Source: Desulfobacillus sp041396245 (GTDB lineage Bacteria; Pseudomonadota; Gammaproteobacteria; Burkholderiales; Rhodocyclaceae). Taken from it: a DNA stretch of 64,000 bases. Every line of letters begins with the position of its first letter. Positions within the stretch are counted from its first letter, which is position 1. Where the stretch lies: assembly GCA_041396245.1 (NCBI GenBank), contig JAWKYW010000012.1:1-64000 (forward strand). The letters are read 5' to 3'. Of the stretch, positions 8,326-18,083 are shown in pieces. The notes beneath the pieces are model-generated. The model had not been told where the DNA came from. It ran no database searches and saw nothing but the letters and a program-made list of their open reading frames with translations. Position numbers and translations under genes: made by a program.

Positions 8326-8957
8326 TGCCCGGCGCCCTCGATCCAGTCGTCGCCGACGCCGATGCCCTCGAGGACGCGCCGCCAGCGGCTGCCCACGCTG
8401 GCGTCGAGATGGCTGCCGCCCGCCTCCAGGCGCAGGCCGCCGCGGGCGAGGGCGGCTTCCTCGAAAATGCGATGGCCGAGGTGGGCGAGCTGGTCGCCGA
8501 GGCTGGCACGCACCAGGGAAGCATCTTCCGGGTGCAGGTAGAGGGCGGCATGCTGGTGCGGCAACTGCGCCAGCGCCTCGCGCACGACCTCCAGGATCAC
8601 GGCCGGGCGGGCGGCGATCGTCTGCCGGACCACCTGGCGGGCGATCTCCATGGCGAGGCCGAGCAGCTCGTCGGCGACCTGCTGGTCGAATTCGCCGAGT
8701 GCGCCTTCCATCTGCTCGACCAGGGTATGCAGGCGCAGCGCCTCCATGCGAACGCGTGCCGTGCCTTCCTCGTAGCCGGCGTCGTAGCCCTGCTTGTGGG
8801 CGTCGCGATGGATGCTCTCGATGTCGTCGGCGGTCGGCAGGTTGCCTGCCGGCGCTTTCCGCGCCGTGCCGGCGGCTGCCTTCTTCTGTTCGAAACCGGC
8901 CAGCTCCCAGCGCTGCCAGGCGGTGAGGCTTTCCTTCGGGATGATCACGTTCGACAT
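8322..8957 (-). CDS. fliH: Flagellar assembly protein FliH (regulator of FliI)
   Basis: The 211-residue protein has a charged N-terminal half with helix-forming heptads (GYDAGYEEGTARVRMEALRLHTLVEQMEGALGEFDQQVADELL). The C-terminal half resembles the delta/E subunits of rotary ATPases (VRQTIAARPAVILEVVREALAQLPH, LYLHPEDASLVRASLGD). FliH binds FliI as a dimer, restrains its ATPase and ties it to FliN. The end ATGA overlaps the fliI start. The spacing of 17 bases to fliG indicates the same operon. Confidence 0.95.
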   Translation of the reverse strand: MSNVIIPKESLTAWQRWELAGFEQKKAAAGTARKAPAGNLPTADDIESIHRDAHKQGYDAGYEEGTARVRMEALRLHTLVEQMEGALGEFDQQVADELLGLAMEIARQVVRQTIAARPAVILEVVREALAQLPHQHAALYLHPEDASLVRASLGDQLAHLGHRIFEEAALARGGLRLEAGGSHLDASVGSRWRRVLEGIGVGDDWIEGAGQ

Positions 8958-8974
8958 GGCATGCCGGCCGGCCG

Positions 8975-9967
8975 TCAGACGAACTCGTCCTCGCCCTTGC
9001 CGCCGAGCTGGATCTGGCCCTCGTCGGCGAGGCGGCGGGCGATCTTGAGGATCTCCTTCTGCTCGCGCTCGACCTCGGACAGGCGCACCGGCCCCTTCGA
9101 CTCGAGGTCCTCGCGCAGCATTTCAGCGGCGCGCTGCGACATGTTCCTGAAGACTTTCTCGCGCATGGCCTCGTTGGCGCCCTTGAGGGCGAGGATGAGC
9201 GACTCCGACTGGATCTCGCGCAGCAGCAGCTGGATGCCGCGATCCTCGACGTCGATCAGGTTGTCGAAGACGAACATTTCGTCGATGATCTTCTGCGCCA
9301 GGTCCGGATCGTACTCGCGCACATTGTCGATGATCGCCGTCTCGTGCGCCGTGCCGACGAAGTTGAGGATCTCCGCCGCGGTGCGCACGCCGCCCATGGC
9401 CGTCTTCTTGATGTTGGCCGAGCCGGACAGGACGCGCGTCAGGGTGTCGTTGAGTTCCTGCAGGGCGGTTGGCTGCACGCCGTCGAGGGTGGCGATGCGC
9501 AGCAGCACGTCGTTCCTCAGCCGGTCGGTGAAGAGCTTGAGGATGTCGCCGGCCTGGTCGTACTCGAGATGGACCAGGATGGTGGCGATGATCTGCGGAT
9601 GCTCGTTCCTGATCAGCTCGGCGACGGTGGGCGCGTCCATCCATTTCAGGCCCTCGATGCCGGCGGTGTCGCCGCCCTGCATGATGCGCGAGATCAGGTT
9701 GGCGGCGCGGTCGTCGCCGAGCGCCTTTGTCAGCATGCCGCGGATGTATTCCTCGTCGGCCGTCACCGGGGTGCCGCGCTGGGTTTCCTCGTAGAACGCG
9801 TCGACCACCGCTTCGACCTGGCTGCGCGGTACGGATTTCAGCGCCGCCATGGCGGTGCCCAGCTTCTGCACTTCGCGCGGGCCGAGATGCTTGAGCACTT
9901 CCGCCGCTTCGTTCTCGCCGAGGGTGAGCAGCAGCATGGCGCTCCTGGTGATGCCTTCTTCTCCCAT
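8975..9967 (-). CDS. fliG: Flagellar motor switch protein FliG
   Basis: The 330-residue protein has the three FliG domains. The N-terminal FliF-binding part has SAMLLLTLGENEAAEVLKHLGPREVQKLG. The middle domain carries the EHPQ motif (NEHPQIIATILVHLE). The C-terminal torque helix has the expected charged residues near MFVFDNLIDVEDRGIQLLLREI. FliG transmits torque between stator and rotor and, with FliM and FliN, forms the switch complex. It lies 33 bases after fliF, as in most flagellar operons. Confidence 0.98.
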   Translation of the reverse strand: MGEEGITRSAMLLLTLGENEAAEVLKHLGPREVQKLGTAMAALKSVPRSQVEAVVDAFYEETQRGTPVTADEEYIRGMLTKALGDDRAANLISRIMQGGDTAGIEGLKWMDAPTVAELIRNEHPQIIATILVHLEYDQAGDILKLFTDRLRNDVLLRIATLDGVQPTALQELNDTLTRVLSGSANIKKTAMGGVRTAAEILNFVGTAHETAIIDNVREYDPDLAQKIIDEMFVFDNLIDVEDRGIQLLLREIQSESLILALKGANEAMREKVFRNMSQRAAEMLREDLESKGPVRLSEVEREQKEILKIARRLADEGQIQLGGKGEDEFV

Positions 9968-10000
9968 GTCTTCCTTCCCTCCGCCGCCCGGGATGCGGGC

Positions 10001-11626
10001 TTAGGACACCTTGTTGGCCGGCTGGTTGCCGCCGACCCAGTCCTTGATGACGCCGGCGACGACTTTCGGCTCCTGCCGTGCCATGTCGCGTGCCGCCTGG
10101 ACTTTCTCGTCGTAGCTGGCGACGCCGCCGGACGCGGCGTAGGCGGCTTCCTCCTGCATGGCCGGAAGCCGGGCGGCGCGTTCCATCAGCTTGCGCAGGA
10201 AGGGCCGAACCACGCCGAAGAAAAGGTAGGCGGCCAGCCCGGCGAAGACCAGGTACTTCAGCCCTTCCAGCACCCAGCCGATGAGTGTCGGGTTCTGCCA
10301 GACCGGGGTCTCCGCCACGACCTCCGGTTCGGCGACGGCGAAGGGGCTGTTCTGCACCTTCAGCGTGTCGCCCCGCGCCTTGTCGTAGCCCATGGCTTCC
10401 CGGACGAGATCGTTGATCTGCGCCATTTCCTTCGCCGACAGCGGCTTGTAGGAGGCCTTGCCGTCGCTGGCGACGGTCTTGCGGTGGTTCAACACCACCG
10501 CCACCGACAGGCGCTTGATGGCGCCGACCGGGTTGCGCACGTGGCGGATCGTCTTGTCCACTTCGTAGTTGATGGTGGCGTCGCGCCGTCCCGTCGCGGC
10601 CCCTGCCGACGCAACGGTGCCGGCGAGCGCGCCCGGCGTGCCGGGGGCGGGCGGGGCGGTCAGGGGCGCCGTGGCCGGCACCGGCGGCTGGTTGGAGAGC
10701 GCGCCGGGCACCCCGGCGGCCTGGGGGCCGCCGACGCCGCTTTCGCTGATCTGCTGGCTGCGGATGGTCGACGCCGGCGCCGGATTCGGCTTGTAGGTTT
10801 CGGCGACCTGTTCCGAATGGGAGAAATCGACATCGGCCGTCACCTGGGCGCGGAAGTTGCCGGGACCGACCAGGGGCGAGAGGAGGGTCTCGATGCGCCT
10901 GACGTAGATCGATTCGATTTCCTGCACGTATTTCAGCTGCGTGGCGTCGAGGCCGGCACCGCGGCCGCCGCCCTTTTCCGAGGACAGCAGGTTGCCGCTC
11001 TGGTCGATCACGCTGACGTTGGCGGCGGGCAGGTGCGGCACGCTGGAGGCGACCATGTGGGCGATGCCGGCGACCTGGTTCGGGTCGAGATTGCGGCCGG
11101 GGTGGATGTTGAGCACGACGGAAGCGGACGGTTTCTGCTCGTCGCGCAGGAAGCCGGTCTGTTTCGGGATGGCCAGGTGCACGCGCGCGCCCTGCACGGC
11201 GGCGAGCGACTGGATCGAACGCGACAGCTCGCCTTCCAGGGCGCGCTGGAAATTGATCTGCTCGATGAATTGCGACATGCCCAGCTTCTGCGTTTCCATG
11301 ATTTCGAAGCCGACCAGGCCGCCCTTGGGCAGGCCTTGCGAGGCCAGCCGCATGCGCAGCTCGTGCACCTGCTGCTGCGGCACCAGGATGGCGCCGCCGG
11401 ATTCGGAGAACCTGAAGGGCACGTTCATCTGCTGCAGCGCGGCAATGATGTTGCCGCCATCGCGTTCCGAGACGTTCGTGAACAGCACGGAGAACGTCGG
11501 CGTTCGCGTCCAGGTCCAGGCGGCCATGAGGATCGCCGCCACCATGGACAGGGCGATGATGGACAGCATCTTCTGCTGCATGGGCAGCCGCATGAAGGCG
11601 GCGGGCGAAAATTGCGTGTCGGCCAT
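10001..11626 (-). CDS. fliF: Flagellar MS-ring protein FliF
   Basis: FliF forms the membrane-embedded MS-ring on which the whole basal body assembles. The protein has a first membrane helix near residues 20-40 (MLSIIALSMVAAILMAAWTW), then ring-building domains (FSVLFTNVSERDGGNIIAALQQMNVPFRF; ARVHLAIPKQTGFLRDEQKPSASVVLNI). A second helix lies near the C-terminus (YLVFAGLAAYLFFGVVRPFL), followed by the FliG-binding tail. The Met at 11626 (MADTQFSPAAF) follows GGTGGA and gives 541 residues. The open frame extends upstream to 11836, but that part is low-complexity Arg/Pro-rich sequence and is unlikely to be translated. It is the first gene of the minus-strand operon. Confidence 0.97.
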   Translation of the reverse strand: MADTQFSPAAFMRLPMQQKMLSIIALSMVAAILMAAWTWTRTPTFSVLFTNVSERDGGNIIAALQQMNVPFRFSESGGAILVPQQQVHELRMRLASQGLPKGGLVGFEIMETQKLGMSQFIEQINFQRALEGELSRSIQSLAAVQGARVHLAIPKQTGFLRDEQKPSASVVLNIHPGRNLDPNQVAGIAHMVASSVPHLPAANVSVIDQSGNLLSSEKGGGRGAGLDATQLKYVQEIESIYVRRIETLLSPLVGPGNFRAQVTADVDFSHSEQVAETYKPNPAPASTIRSQQISESGVGGPQAAGVPGALSNQPPVPATAPLTAPPAPGTPGALAGTVASAGAATGRRDATINYEVDKTIRHVRNPVGAIKRLSVAVVLNHRKTVASDGKASYKPLSAKEMAQINDLVREAMGYDKARGDTLKVQNSPFAVAEPEVVAETPVWQNPTLIGWVLEGLKYLVFAGLAAYLFFGVVRPFLRKLMERAARLPAMQEEAAYAASGGVASYDEKVQAARDMARQEPKVVAGVIKDWVGGNQPANKVS

Positions 11627-11855
11627 ATATCCACCGTTGATCCAGCGCGGGTTCGGGTTTCCGGGTCGGGCCCCGGGCCTCCCGCAGGGATTTCCTCGGC
11701 TGTCCCTCAGGGACGGCCTCGGGCATCTGGCGGCATTCTGCCCATGCCACGCAAGAAGCGTTCTGGGAATAAGCGGCAATTTTTGCCCCCTATTTGCCGC
11801 CTTGGCCGGATTGGCCCGGGCGTAATCTGCGTCCATCCCTCAATGGGGAAGGCAA

Positions 11856-13066
11856 ATGGAACGCGACCCAGCACGGAACAACGAGGCCGACCGCCTGGCG
11901 GAGGCCTTCCGCATATTCAATCAGGCTTCGGAGGAATTGTCCGGCGCCTACACCAGCCTGCAGGAGCAGGTGGCCGGCCTGACGGCGGAACTGGCCCGGG
12001 CCAATGGCCGCATCAAGCGCGAATACGCGGAGAAAACGGCGCTCAGCGAGCGCCTGGCGCTGCTGCTCGATGCCCTGCCGGCGGGGGTCGCCGTGCTCGA
12101 TGCGCAAGGGCGCGTCGAGCAGGCCAATCCGGCCGCCGCCGCCATTCTCGGCGCGGACATCGAGGGCTGCGACTGGGAGGCGTTCGCCGCGGACTGCCTG
12201 GCGCCGACGGCGACGCCGGGCGAGCGGGACCTGCCGCGCCAGGAGGGCCGCCGCGTCGCCGTCACGGAGACGCGGCTGGCGGCCAGCGGCGGGCGCATCG
12301 TCCTCCTCCACGACGTGACGGAAGCCCACCGCATGAAAACCCAGGCGGCGCGCAACGAGCGCCTGGCGGCGATGGGCGAGATGGCGGCCGGCCTGGCCCA
12401 CCAGTTGCGCACGCCGCTGGCGGCGGCGCTGCTGTATGCCGGCGCGCTGGAGAACCCGCGCCTGCCGGAGGCCGAGCGCACCCGCTGCGGCAGCCGCGTG
12501 GTGGAGCGCCTGCAGCATCTTGAGCGCCTGATTCGCGACATGCTGACCTTCGCCCGCGGCGAGGCAAGCGGCGGCGAATCGATTCCCGTGCCGGCGCTGC
12601 TGGCCGAGGCGGCGCAGGTGTTCGCGCCGCTGGCGCGCCGCCGCGAAGTCGCCTTCGTCGTCGCCGACGACAGCGGCGGTGCCGCCGTCAGCGGCAACCG
12701 CAAGGCGCTCTCCGGCGCGCTCGTCAACCTGATGGAAAACGCCCTCGATGCCTGCGCTGCGGGCGGTCGCATCGAGCTGGGCGCAAGGCTGGCCGATGGC
12801 GCCGTCTGCATCCGCGTGCGCGACGACGGCCGCGGCATCGACGCGTCCACCCAGGCGCGCCTGTTCGAACCCTTTTTCACGACGCGCGCCGAAGGCACCG
12901 GCCTCGGCCTGGCGATCGCCCGCGGCGTCGCCCGCGCCCACGGCGGCGGCATCGAGGTCGAATCCGCCCCCGGCGCCGGCGCCCTGTTCAGACTGACTTT
13001 GCCCGCTGCGGTGGCACACCCGGCCGGGGCACCCGAACAACCGCAACCGATGGAACGGAGAACATC

Positions 13067-13082
<16 letters not shown>
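11856..13082 (+). CDS. flrB: Sensor histidine kinase, FlrB/FleS type
   Basis: This is a cytoplasmic kinase of 408 residues with no membrane segment. The order is an N-terminal coiled coil (about residues 15-65), a PAS-like domain (about 66-155) and a HisKA domain with the phosphorylated His at residue 182 (MAAGLAHQLRTPLAAALL). The HATPase domain has an N-box (NLMENALDAC) and G-boxes (DDGRGI, GTGLGLAIARG). FlrB/FleS kinases phosphorylate the sigma-54 activator FlrC/FleR to turn on middle flagellar genes. It is divergent from fliF, and its 3' end overlaps the next gene by 16 bases. The symbol rests on family and context. Confidence 0.88.
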
Positions 13083-14464
<1,382 letters not shown>

Positions 14465-14495
14465 AGGATGGCATGCTTGTTGCAATCCGGAGGAC

Positions 14496-14574
14496 AGGTC
14501 GGGCTTCAGCCCGACAACCAAAGGAAGTCCCTGTGGGACAGCGGCGGTCATGGTCGGCCTGAAGGCCGACCTAC
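14496..14574. repeat. REP-like inverted repeat pair between flrC and fliE
   Basis: The first unit is AGGTCGGGCTTCAGCCCGAC at 14496-14515. The inverted unit at 14553-14574 contains GTCGGCCTGAAGGCCGAC followed by CTAC. They lie between two genes of the same strand and end 15 bases before the fliE start, so the right-hand hairpin may also affect fliE translation (inference). Confidence 0.85.
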
Positions 14575-14589
14575 AGCACGAGGTTGAAT

Positions 14590-14925
14590 ATGGACACACG
14601 CGGCATAGACCAGATGCTCTCCGAGCTGCGCGCGACGGCGCAGCTGGCCTCCGGCCAGGCGCTGCAGCCGAAGCGGGCCGAAGGGGCCGGCGGGGCGGGC
14701 GCGGCCGATTTCGGCCAGATTCTCAAGGGCACGCTCGATCAGGTGAGCCAGGCCCAGCTCGATGCGCAGAAGCTTGCGCAGGATTTTTCCGCCGGCACCG
14801 GCAATGCCAGCCTGCAGGACGTGATGATGTCCCTGCAGAAGGCGAACCTCTCCTTCCAGCAGATGGTGCAGGTGCGCAACAAGCTGGTCTCCGCCTACCA
14901 CGACATCATGAACATGCAGGTGTAG
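14590..14925 (+). CDS. fliE: Flagellar hook-basal body complex protein FliE
   Basis: The 111-residue protein shows the FliE C-terminal signature SLQDVMMSLQKANLSFQQMVQVRNKLVSAYHDIMNMQV. FliE connects the MS-ring to the rod and is an early export substrate. I take ATG at 14590 as the start because AGG lies six bases upstream; an in-frame TTG at 14584 directly abuts that AGG. fliE usually begins the fliEFGHIJ operon, but here it lies on the opposite strand from fliF, downstream of flrBC. Its TAG stop falls in a partial copy of the GTAGGCCGG repeat. Confidence 0.95.
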   Translation: MDTRGIDQMLSELRATAQLASGQALQPKRAEGAGGAGAADFGQILKGTLDQVSQAQLDAQKLAQDFSAGTGNASLQDVMMSLQKANLSFQQMVQVRNKLVSAYHDIMNMQV

Positions 14926-14999
14926 GCCGGTTCGTAGGTCGGGCTTCAGCCCGACAGCAGCACATGAGACCCCCCAAGTCGGCCTGGTGGCCGGCCTAC
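14922..14999. repeat. REP-like repeat cluster shared by the ends of fliE and ycgR
   Basis: A partial unit GTAGGCCGG at 14922-14930 contains the fliE stop. A full unit follows at 14934-14955 with hairpin GTCGGGCTTCAGCCCGAC. An inverted unit at 14978-14999 (GTCGGCCTGGTGGCCGGC, then CTAC) contains the ycgR stop codon on the minus strand. The whole space between the two convergent genes is therefore repeat sequence. A bidirectional terminator role is plausible but not shown. Confidence 0.85.
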
Positions 15000-15790
15000 A
15001 GCATCCCCGATTCCCTGGCCTTGCGTTCACGCTCGACGCGGATGATGTAGCGCTGGATCAGCGTCATCATGGGGCCGGGCAGGTCGATGAACTGGCAGCC
15101 CGCGCGCTTGCTCCTGACCCCGCTGCGCAGCGTGAATTCGAAGACGCTGCGAACCCGCAGCGTGGCCGTGATCGTGCCGACGTCCGGCAGATCGATGCGG
15201 CAGTTGTCGAAGAGGTGGTCGGTCTCGAACTCGATGCCCTCGGGCGGCGCCATCACCGCCAGGCCGCCGCCGCTGATGTCGACCACCGTTGTTTCGACTG
15301 TAGTCCTCGAGCCGTCGGCCAGACTGACCGGAATGACGCAGCGCAGGGGGTGGGCGACCGGCGCGGTCAGGCGGTAGAACTCGCGCCGCTGCAGGCGCAG
15401 CAGTTCGTCCGGGGTCGCGGCGCGAAATGCCTCCCTGCCCTGGTACTCCGCCGGGGCGAGGCGGCGGACGGTGAACTGGATCTTGACCTTGTCGTGGGTG
15501 GCGATGAAGGTCAGCTTCTCGCTCGCCAGCGCCTTGCGGTTCATTTCCGCATCGCTGCCCGGGTCGAGCAGCATGGCGCTGCCGTCGGCCGAAACGGAGA
15601 GCAGGGTGGTGAGCAGGAAATCGTTGCCCTGGTTGAAGTAGACGGTGATGAGCGAGCCCTTTCCGCACATGGCGCGCAGGATGAAGGCGATCTCCTTCTT
15701 CGAATGCAGCAGGTACTTGCCGTAGTCGTCGGCCTGCACCAGTTCGAAGCGGATCTGCGGGTTCTCTTCAGGCCGGTTGTCGTCGTTCAT
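14996..15790 (-). CDS. ycgR: PilZ-domain flagellar brake protein, YcgR type
   Basis: The 264-residue protein has an N-terminal YcgR-like domain (about residues 10-125) and a C-terminal PilZ domain. The c-di-GMP binding motifs are visible: RREFYR fits RxxxR, and DISGGGLAV fits (D/N)xSxxG. YcgR proteins bind the motor when c-di-GMP is high and slow or bias rotation. The gene follows flhX by 40 bases on the same strand and ends in a repeat that supplies its TAG stop. A diguanylate cyclase gene lies about 7 kb away at 22435-24237. Confidence 0.92.
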   Translation of the reverse strand: MNDDNRPEENPQIRFELVQADDYGKYLLHSKKEIAFILRAMCGKGSLITVYFNQGNDFLLTTLLSVSADGSAMLLDPGSDAEMNRKALASEKLTFIATHDKVKIQFTVRRLAPAEYQGREAFRAATPDELLRLQRREFYRLTAPVAHPLRCVIPVSLADGSRTTVETTVVDISGGGLAVMAPPEGIEFETDHLFDNCRIDLPDVGTITATLRVRSVFEFTLRSGVRSKRAGCQFIDLPGPMMTLIQRYIIRVERERKARESGML

Positions 15791-15830
15791 GCCGCAAGTT
15801 TATCCCAGACGCCAAAGTGCGCACCAGCCG

Positions 15831-16121
15831 TCACGGCGCCGCGGCCTGGGGCGGCGCCAGGCCGTGTTCCATGCGATAGAGCCAGGCCAGCAGCTCGGCC
15901 ACCGCGACATACAACTGCGGCGGGATGCGTTCGTCGAGGTCGACCTGCATGAGCAGCGCCACCATCTCCGGCGACTCGTGCACGAAGACGCCGTGCTCGC
16001 GCGCCCGCGCGATGATCTCCTCGGCGATCAGGCCGCGGCCCTTGGCGACGACGCGCGGCGCGCTGTCGGCCGCCGAATAGGCCAGCGCCACGGCTTCCTG
16101 GCGCGGCTCAGGACGAGGCAT
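15831..16121 (-). CDS. flhX: FlhX, an FlhB C-terminal-domain-like protein
   Basis: The 96-residue protein corresponds to the cytoplasmic C-terminal domain of FlhB (YscU/HrcU/EscU family) without the membrane part. The opening AVALAYSAADSAPRVVAKGRGLIAEEIIARAREHGVFVHESPEMVALL follows the FlhB-CC pattern. The autocleavage motif NPTH of FlhB is not present here; AADSAP occupies the region just before. FlhX can partly replace the FlhB C-terminal domain in export switching. It overlaps the upstream FliK-like gene by 14 bases, which supports a joint role. Confidence 0.9.
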   Translation of the reverse strand: MPRPEPRQEAVALAYSAADSAPRVVAKGRGLIAEEIIARAREHGVFVHESPEMVALLMQVDLDERIPPQLYVAVAELLAWLYRMEHGLAPPQAAAP

Positions 16122-17187
16122 GGCCGGCTATCTCCACGGCGGGCGGCGGCAGGCCGGCTGCGGCGAAGGCCGCCGCAAGATCGCCGACGGCCTGCCGGAG
16201 GAGGGGCGCGTGCGCCGCGTCCGCCGTCACGCCGAGACTGACTTTCCCCGGCGCCAGGCGCAACGCGGCATTCACCTCGCCCAGGCGGGGCAGCACCAGC
16301 CTGAGCGTGGTGGACCAGGTTTCGGCGACGGCCTCGCCGCCGTTGTCGTCCGTTCCGCCGTCCTTGCCCTCGCCGCCCGATTGCGCTTCCGCCTCGATCT
16401 CCCAGTGCAGCGGCTGGCCCGGCCACAATTCGCCGCGCCAGACGAGGTGCTGGGTGGCGGCGGCATCGAGCTGCTGCTGGACGATCTGCCGCAACTCGGC
16501 GGCGAGGCCCGGCGCCGGCGCGGCGCCGCGCCCGGCGGCGGGCGTTTCGGGTGCGGCCGGCTCGTCCGGCAGGATTTCCCCGGCCGTCGGCGCGGCGACC
16601 GCGGCCGGCGCAAGGCGCTGCGGGCGGGCCAGGCGCGCCTGCGGCTCGCGCGCCAGGGCCTCGGCCGGATAGCGGCCGGCGATCCATTGCGCCTGGTGCG
16701 CTTCGTAGAAAAGCCCGCTCTCGGCGACGGTCTGGCGCAGCGCCGGCGCCAGTACGGCGGCCTGCGGTGCCGGTTGCGGCAGCAGCGGCGCCGCACGGGT
16801 GATGCTGGCCGGCTGCGGCGCATGCGCCTCGCCGTCGAGCAGCGTGCTGATGAGTTGCCCGGCGCGCGACAGGATGGGCGGCGGGGAGGGCCGCGTGCTC
16901 CCGCCTTCCGCCTGCTCGGCGACGATGAGGCCCGGCGCGCGCGCCGTGACGACCAGTTCGAGGGTGTCCCCCGTCCGCGCCGGCCCCGGCAGCGCCAGGG
17001 TCAGGCTGCGTCCGGCGACCAGGGCGCGAAAAGTGCCGTCAGGCTGGGCGCTTTCGAGATGCGCGGTGAAGCGCTGGCCGAGCGGCAGCTCGGGCAGGTC
17101 GGCGGGAATGCCGCGAACCGGTGAAACCGGATGGACGACCGATTCCGCCAGGAGTCGCAGACGCGCGGCAAGGTCGCTCGGAATCAT
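16108..17187 (-). CDS. Second FliK-like protein (flagellar hook-length control C-terminal domain)
   Basis: The 359-residue protein has an Ala/Pro/Arg-rich middle and a C-terminal domain similar to that of FliK: TLRLVLPRLGEVNAALRLAPGKVSLGVTADAAHAPLLRQAVGDLAAAFAAAGL. The N-terminal 90 residues form a possible beta domain (LPLGQRFTAHLESAQPDGTFRALVAGRSLTLALP). It is transcribed ahead of flhX with a 14-base overlap. Standard fliK is at 5248-6339, so this is an additional member, probably tied to FlhX. Its exact job in hook length or export switching is inference. Confidence 0.82.
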   Translation of the reverse strand: MIPSDLAARLRLLAESVVHPVSPVRGIPADLPELPLGQRFTAHLESAQPDGTFRALVAGRSLTLALPGPARTGDTLELVVTARAPGLIVAEQAEGGSTRPSPPPILSRAGQLISTLLDGEAHAPQPASITRAAPLLPQPAPQAAVLAPALRQTVAESGLFYEAHQAQWIAGRYPAEALAREPQARLARPQRLAPAAVAAPTAGEILPDEPAAPETPAAGRGAAPAPGLAAELRQIVQQQLDAAATQHLVWRGELWPGQPLHWEIEAEAQSGGEGKDGGTDDNGGEAVAETWSTTLRLVLPRLGEVNAALRLAPGKVSLGVTADAAHAPLLRQAVGDLAAAFAAAGLPPPAVEIAGHASS

Positions 17188-17201
17188 AAGTTGTTCGTCC
17201 T

Positions 17202-17347
17202 GTAGGCCGGGCCTCAGCCCGGCGACGGCCGTCGCGCATGGCAGGTCGGGCTTCAGCCCGACGACGGCCCGTGCACTTGGTAGGTCGGGCTTCAGCCCGA
17301 CGCATGACGCCGGTCGCCCGCCGCCGTCGGGCTGGAGCCCGCCCTAC
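17202..17347. repeat. Cluster of four REP-like units between fliT and the second fliK-like gene
   Basis: Three direct units lie at 17202-17223, 17242-17262 and 17280-17301, and one inverted unit at 17326-17347. The core hairpin is GTCGGGC-TTCA-GCCCGAC, with GGCC or CTGGA variants. Spacers are about 18-25 bases, so this resembles a small BIME-type array. The last unit supplies the fliT stop codon (TAG, 17344-17346, minus strand). The array separates fliT from the next gene of the same strand. Confidence 0.87.
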
Positions 17348-17661
17348 GGGGCGCCGTAGGCCCGGCGCATCGATCGCGCGCGCGCGCCGCCGCCGAGGAA
17401 GTGGCGCACCTGCTCCATCCACGGTTCGACATGGCGACGTACCTCGGCGTCGTCGGCGAGGATCTGCCGGATCATGGCCATCTTGCGCGTGCGCTCGGCC
17501 TCGGTGAGCGGCGCCGGTTCGCCGTTCGTCTCGAGATGGCGGGCCAGGCCGGCGCAATCCCGCTCCAGCTTCGTCAGCCGGTCCCAGTCGCAGGCGGCGG
17601 CGGCTTCGGCCATCTGCGCGGAAATCGCGCCCATCGATTCATACAGGGCCAGCGTGCTCAT
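17344..17661 (-). CDS. fliT: Flagellar chaperone FliT
   Basis: The 105-residue all-helical protein begins MSTLALYESMGAISAQMAEAAAACDWDRLTKLERDCAGL, matching the FliT family (YE.m...m..aa...dWd.l..le). FliT binds FliD and guards it before export; in enteric bacteria it also acts on FlhDC. It overlaps fliS by four bases and follows it as usual. The last residues (RRAYGAP) lead directly into a repeat that provides the TAG stop. Confidence 0.92.
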   Translation of the reverse strand: MSTLALYESMGAISAQMAEAAAACDWDRLTKLERDCAGLARHLETNGEPAPLTEAERTRKMAMIRQILADDAEVRRHVEPWMEQVRHFLGGGARARSMRRAYGAP

Positions 17662-18065
17662 GCCTTGCTCCCGATCTGCTCCCAGGCGCCCTTCAGCTCC
17701 GCCAGCAGGTGGGCCACCTCGTCGAGGATCGCCGGCTGGTCGTGCAGGTTGGCATGGAGCAGGCGCGCGCTCATGTAATCATAGAGCGCGGCAAGCTGGC
17801 CCGCCAGCTCGCCGCCGGCTTCCGTGTCGAGGCTGGCCTTCAGCCCGTTGGTGATGATGTTGATGGCCCTGGAGATGGCTTCGCCCTTGCGGGCGATGTC
17901 GTCGGCGCCCTCGTGCCGATTCATGTGCAGCGAGGCCGAGGCCACCGCCAGCGAGGCGCCTTCGAAGAGCATGAGCACCAGCTTGTGCGGGTCGGCCGTC
18001 TCGACACCGGTTTCTATCCCCGCCTTGCTGTAGGCCGCCTTCGGGTTGTTCATCACCGCAAACAT
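17658..18065 (-). CDS. fliS: Flagellin export chaperone FliS
   Basis: The 135-residue helical protein has the FliS signature: AYSKAGIETGVETADPHKLVLMLFEGASLAVASA at the N-terminus and LYDYMSARLLHANLHDQPAILDEVAHLLAELKGAWEQIG at the C-terminus. FliS binds the C-terminal D0 region of flagellin in the cytoplasm, preventing early polymerisation and aiding export. It starts 18 bases after fliD and overlaps fliT, so fliD-fliS-fliT form a unit. Confidence 0.97.
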   Translation of the reverse strand: MFAVMNNPKAAYSKAGIETGVETADPHKLVLMLFEGASLAVASASLHMNRHEGADDIARKGEAISRAINIITNGLKASLDTEAGGELAGQLAALYDYMSARLLHANLHDQPAILDEVAHLLAELKGAWEQIGSKA

Positions 18066-18083
18066 GTTTCGGATCTCCTCGGG

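Noticed and set aside
11740..11800. Possible sigma-54 promoter for fliF (GGGGGCAAAAATTGC on the minus strand) in the fliF-flrB gap
   Set aside because: The -12 part TTGC is good and spacing can be made to fit, but the -24 part does not match TGGCAC. A second candidate (TGGCATGGGCAGAATGCC) has the wrong spacing. One is expected here, but I cannot support either.
11627..11836. Upstream extension of fliF by 70 codons
   Set aside because: The extra residues are Arg/Pro-rich with no FliF similarity, and the Met at 11626 has its own ribosome binding site and the family N-terminus.
9344..12523. A 1,059-codon open frame opposite fliG and fliF that runs into flrB
   Set aside because: It is a shadow of the GC-rich third positions of the genes on the other strand and in another frame; composition is that of antisense translation.
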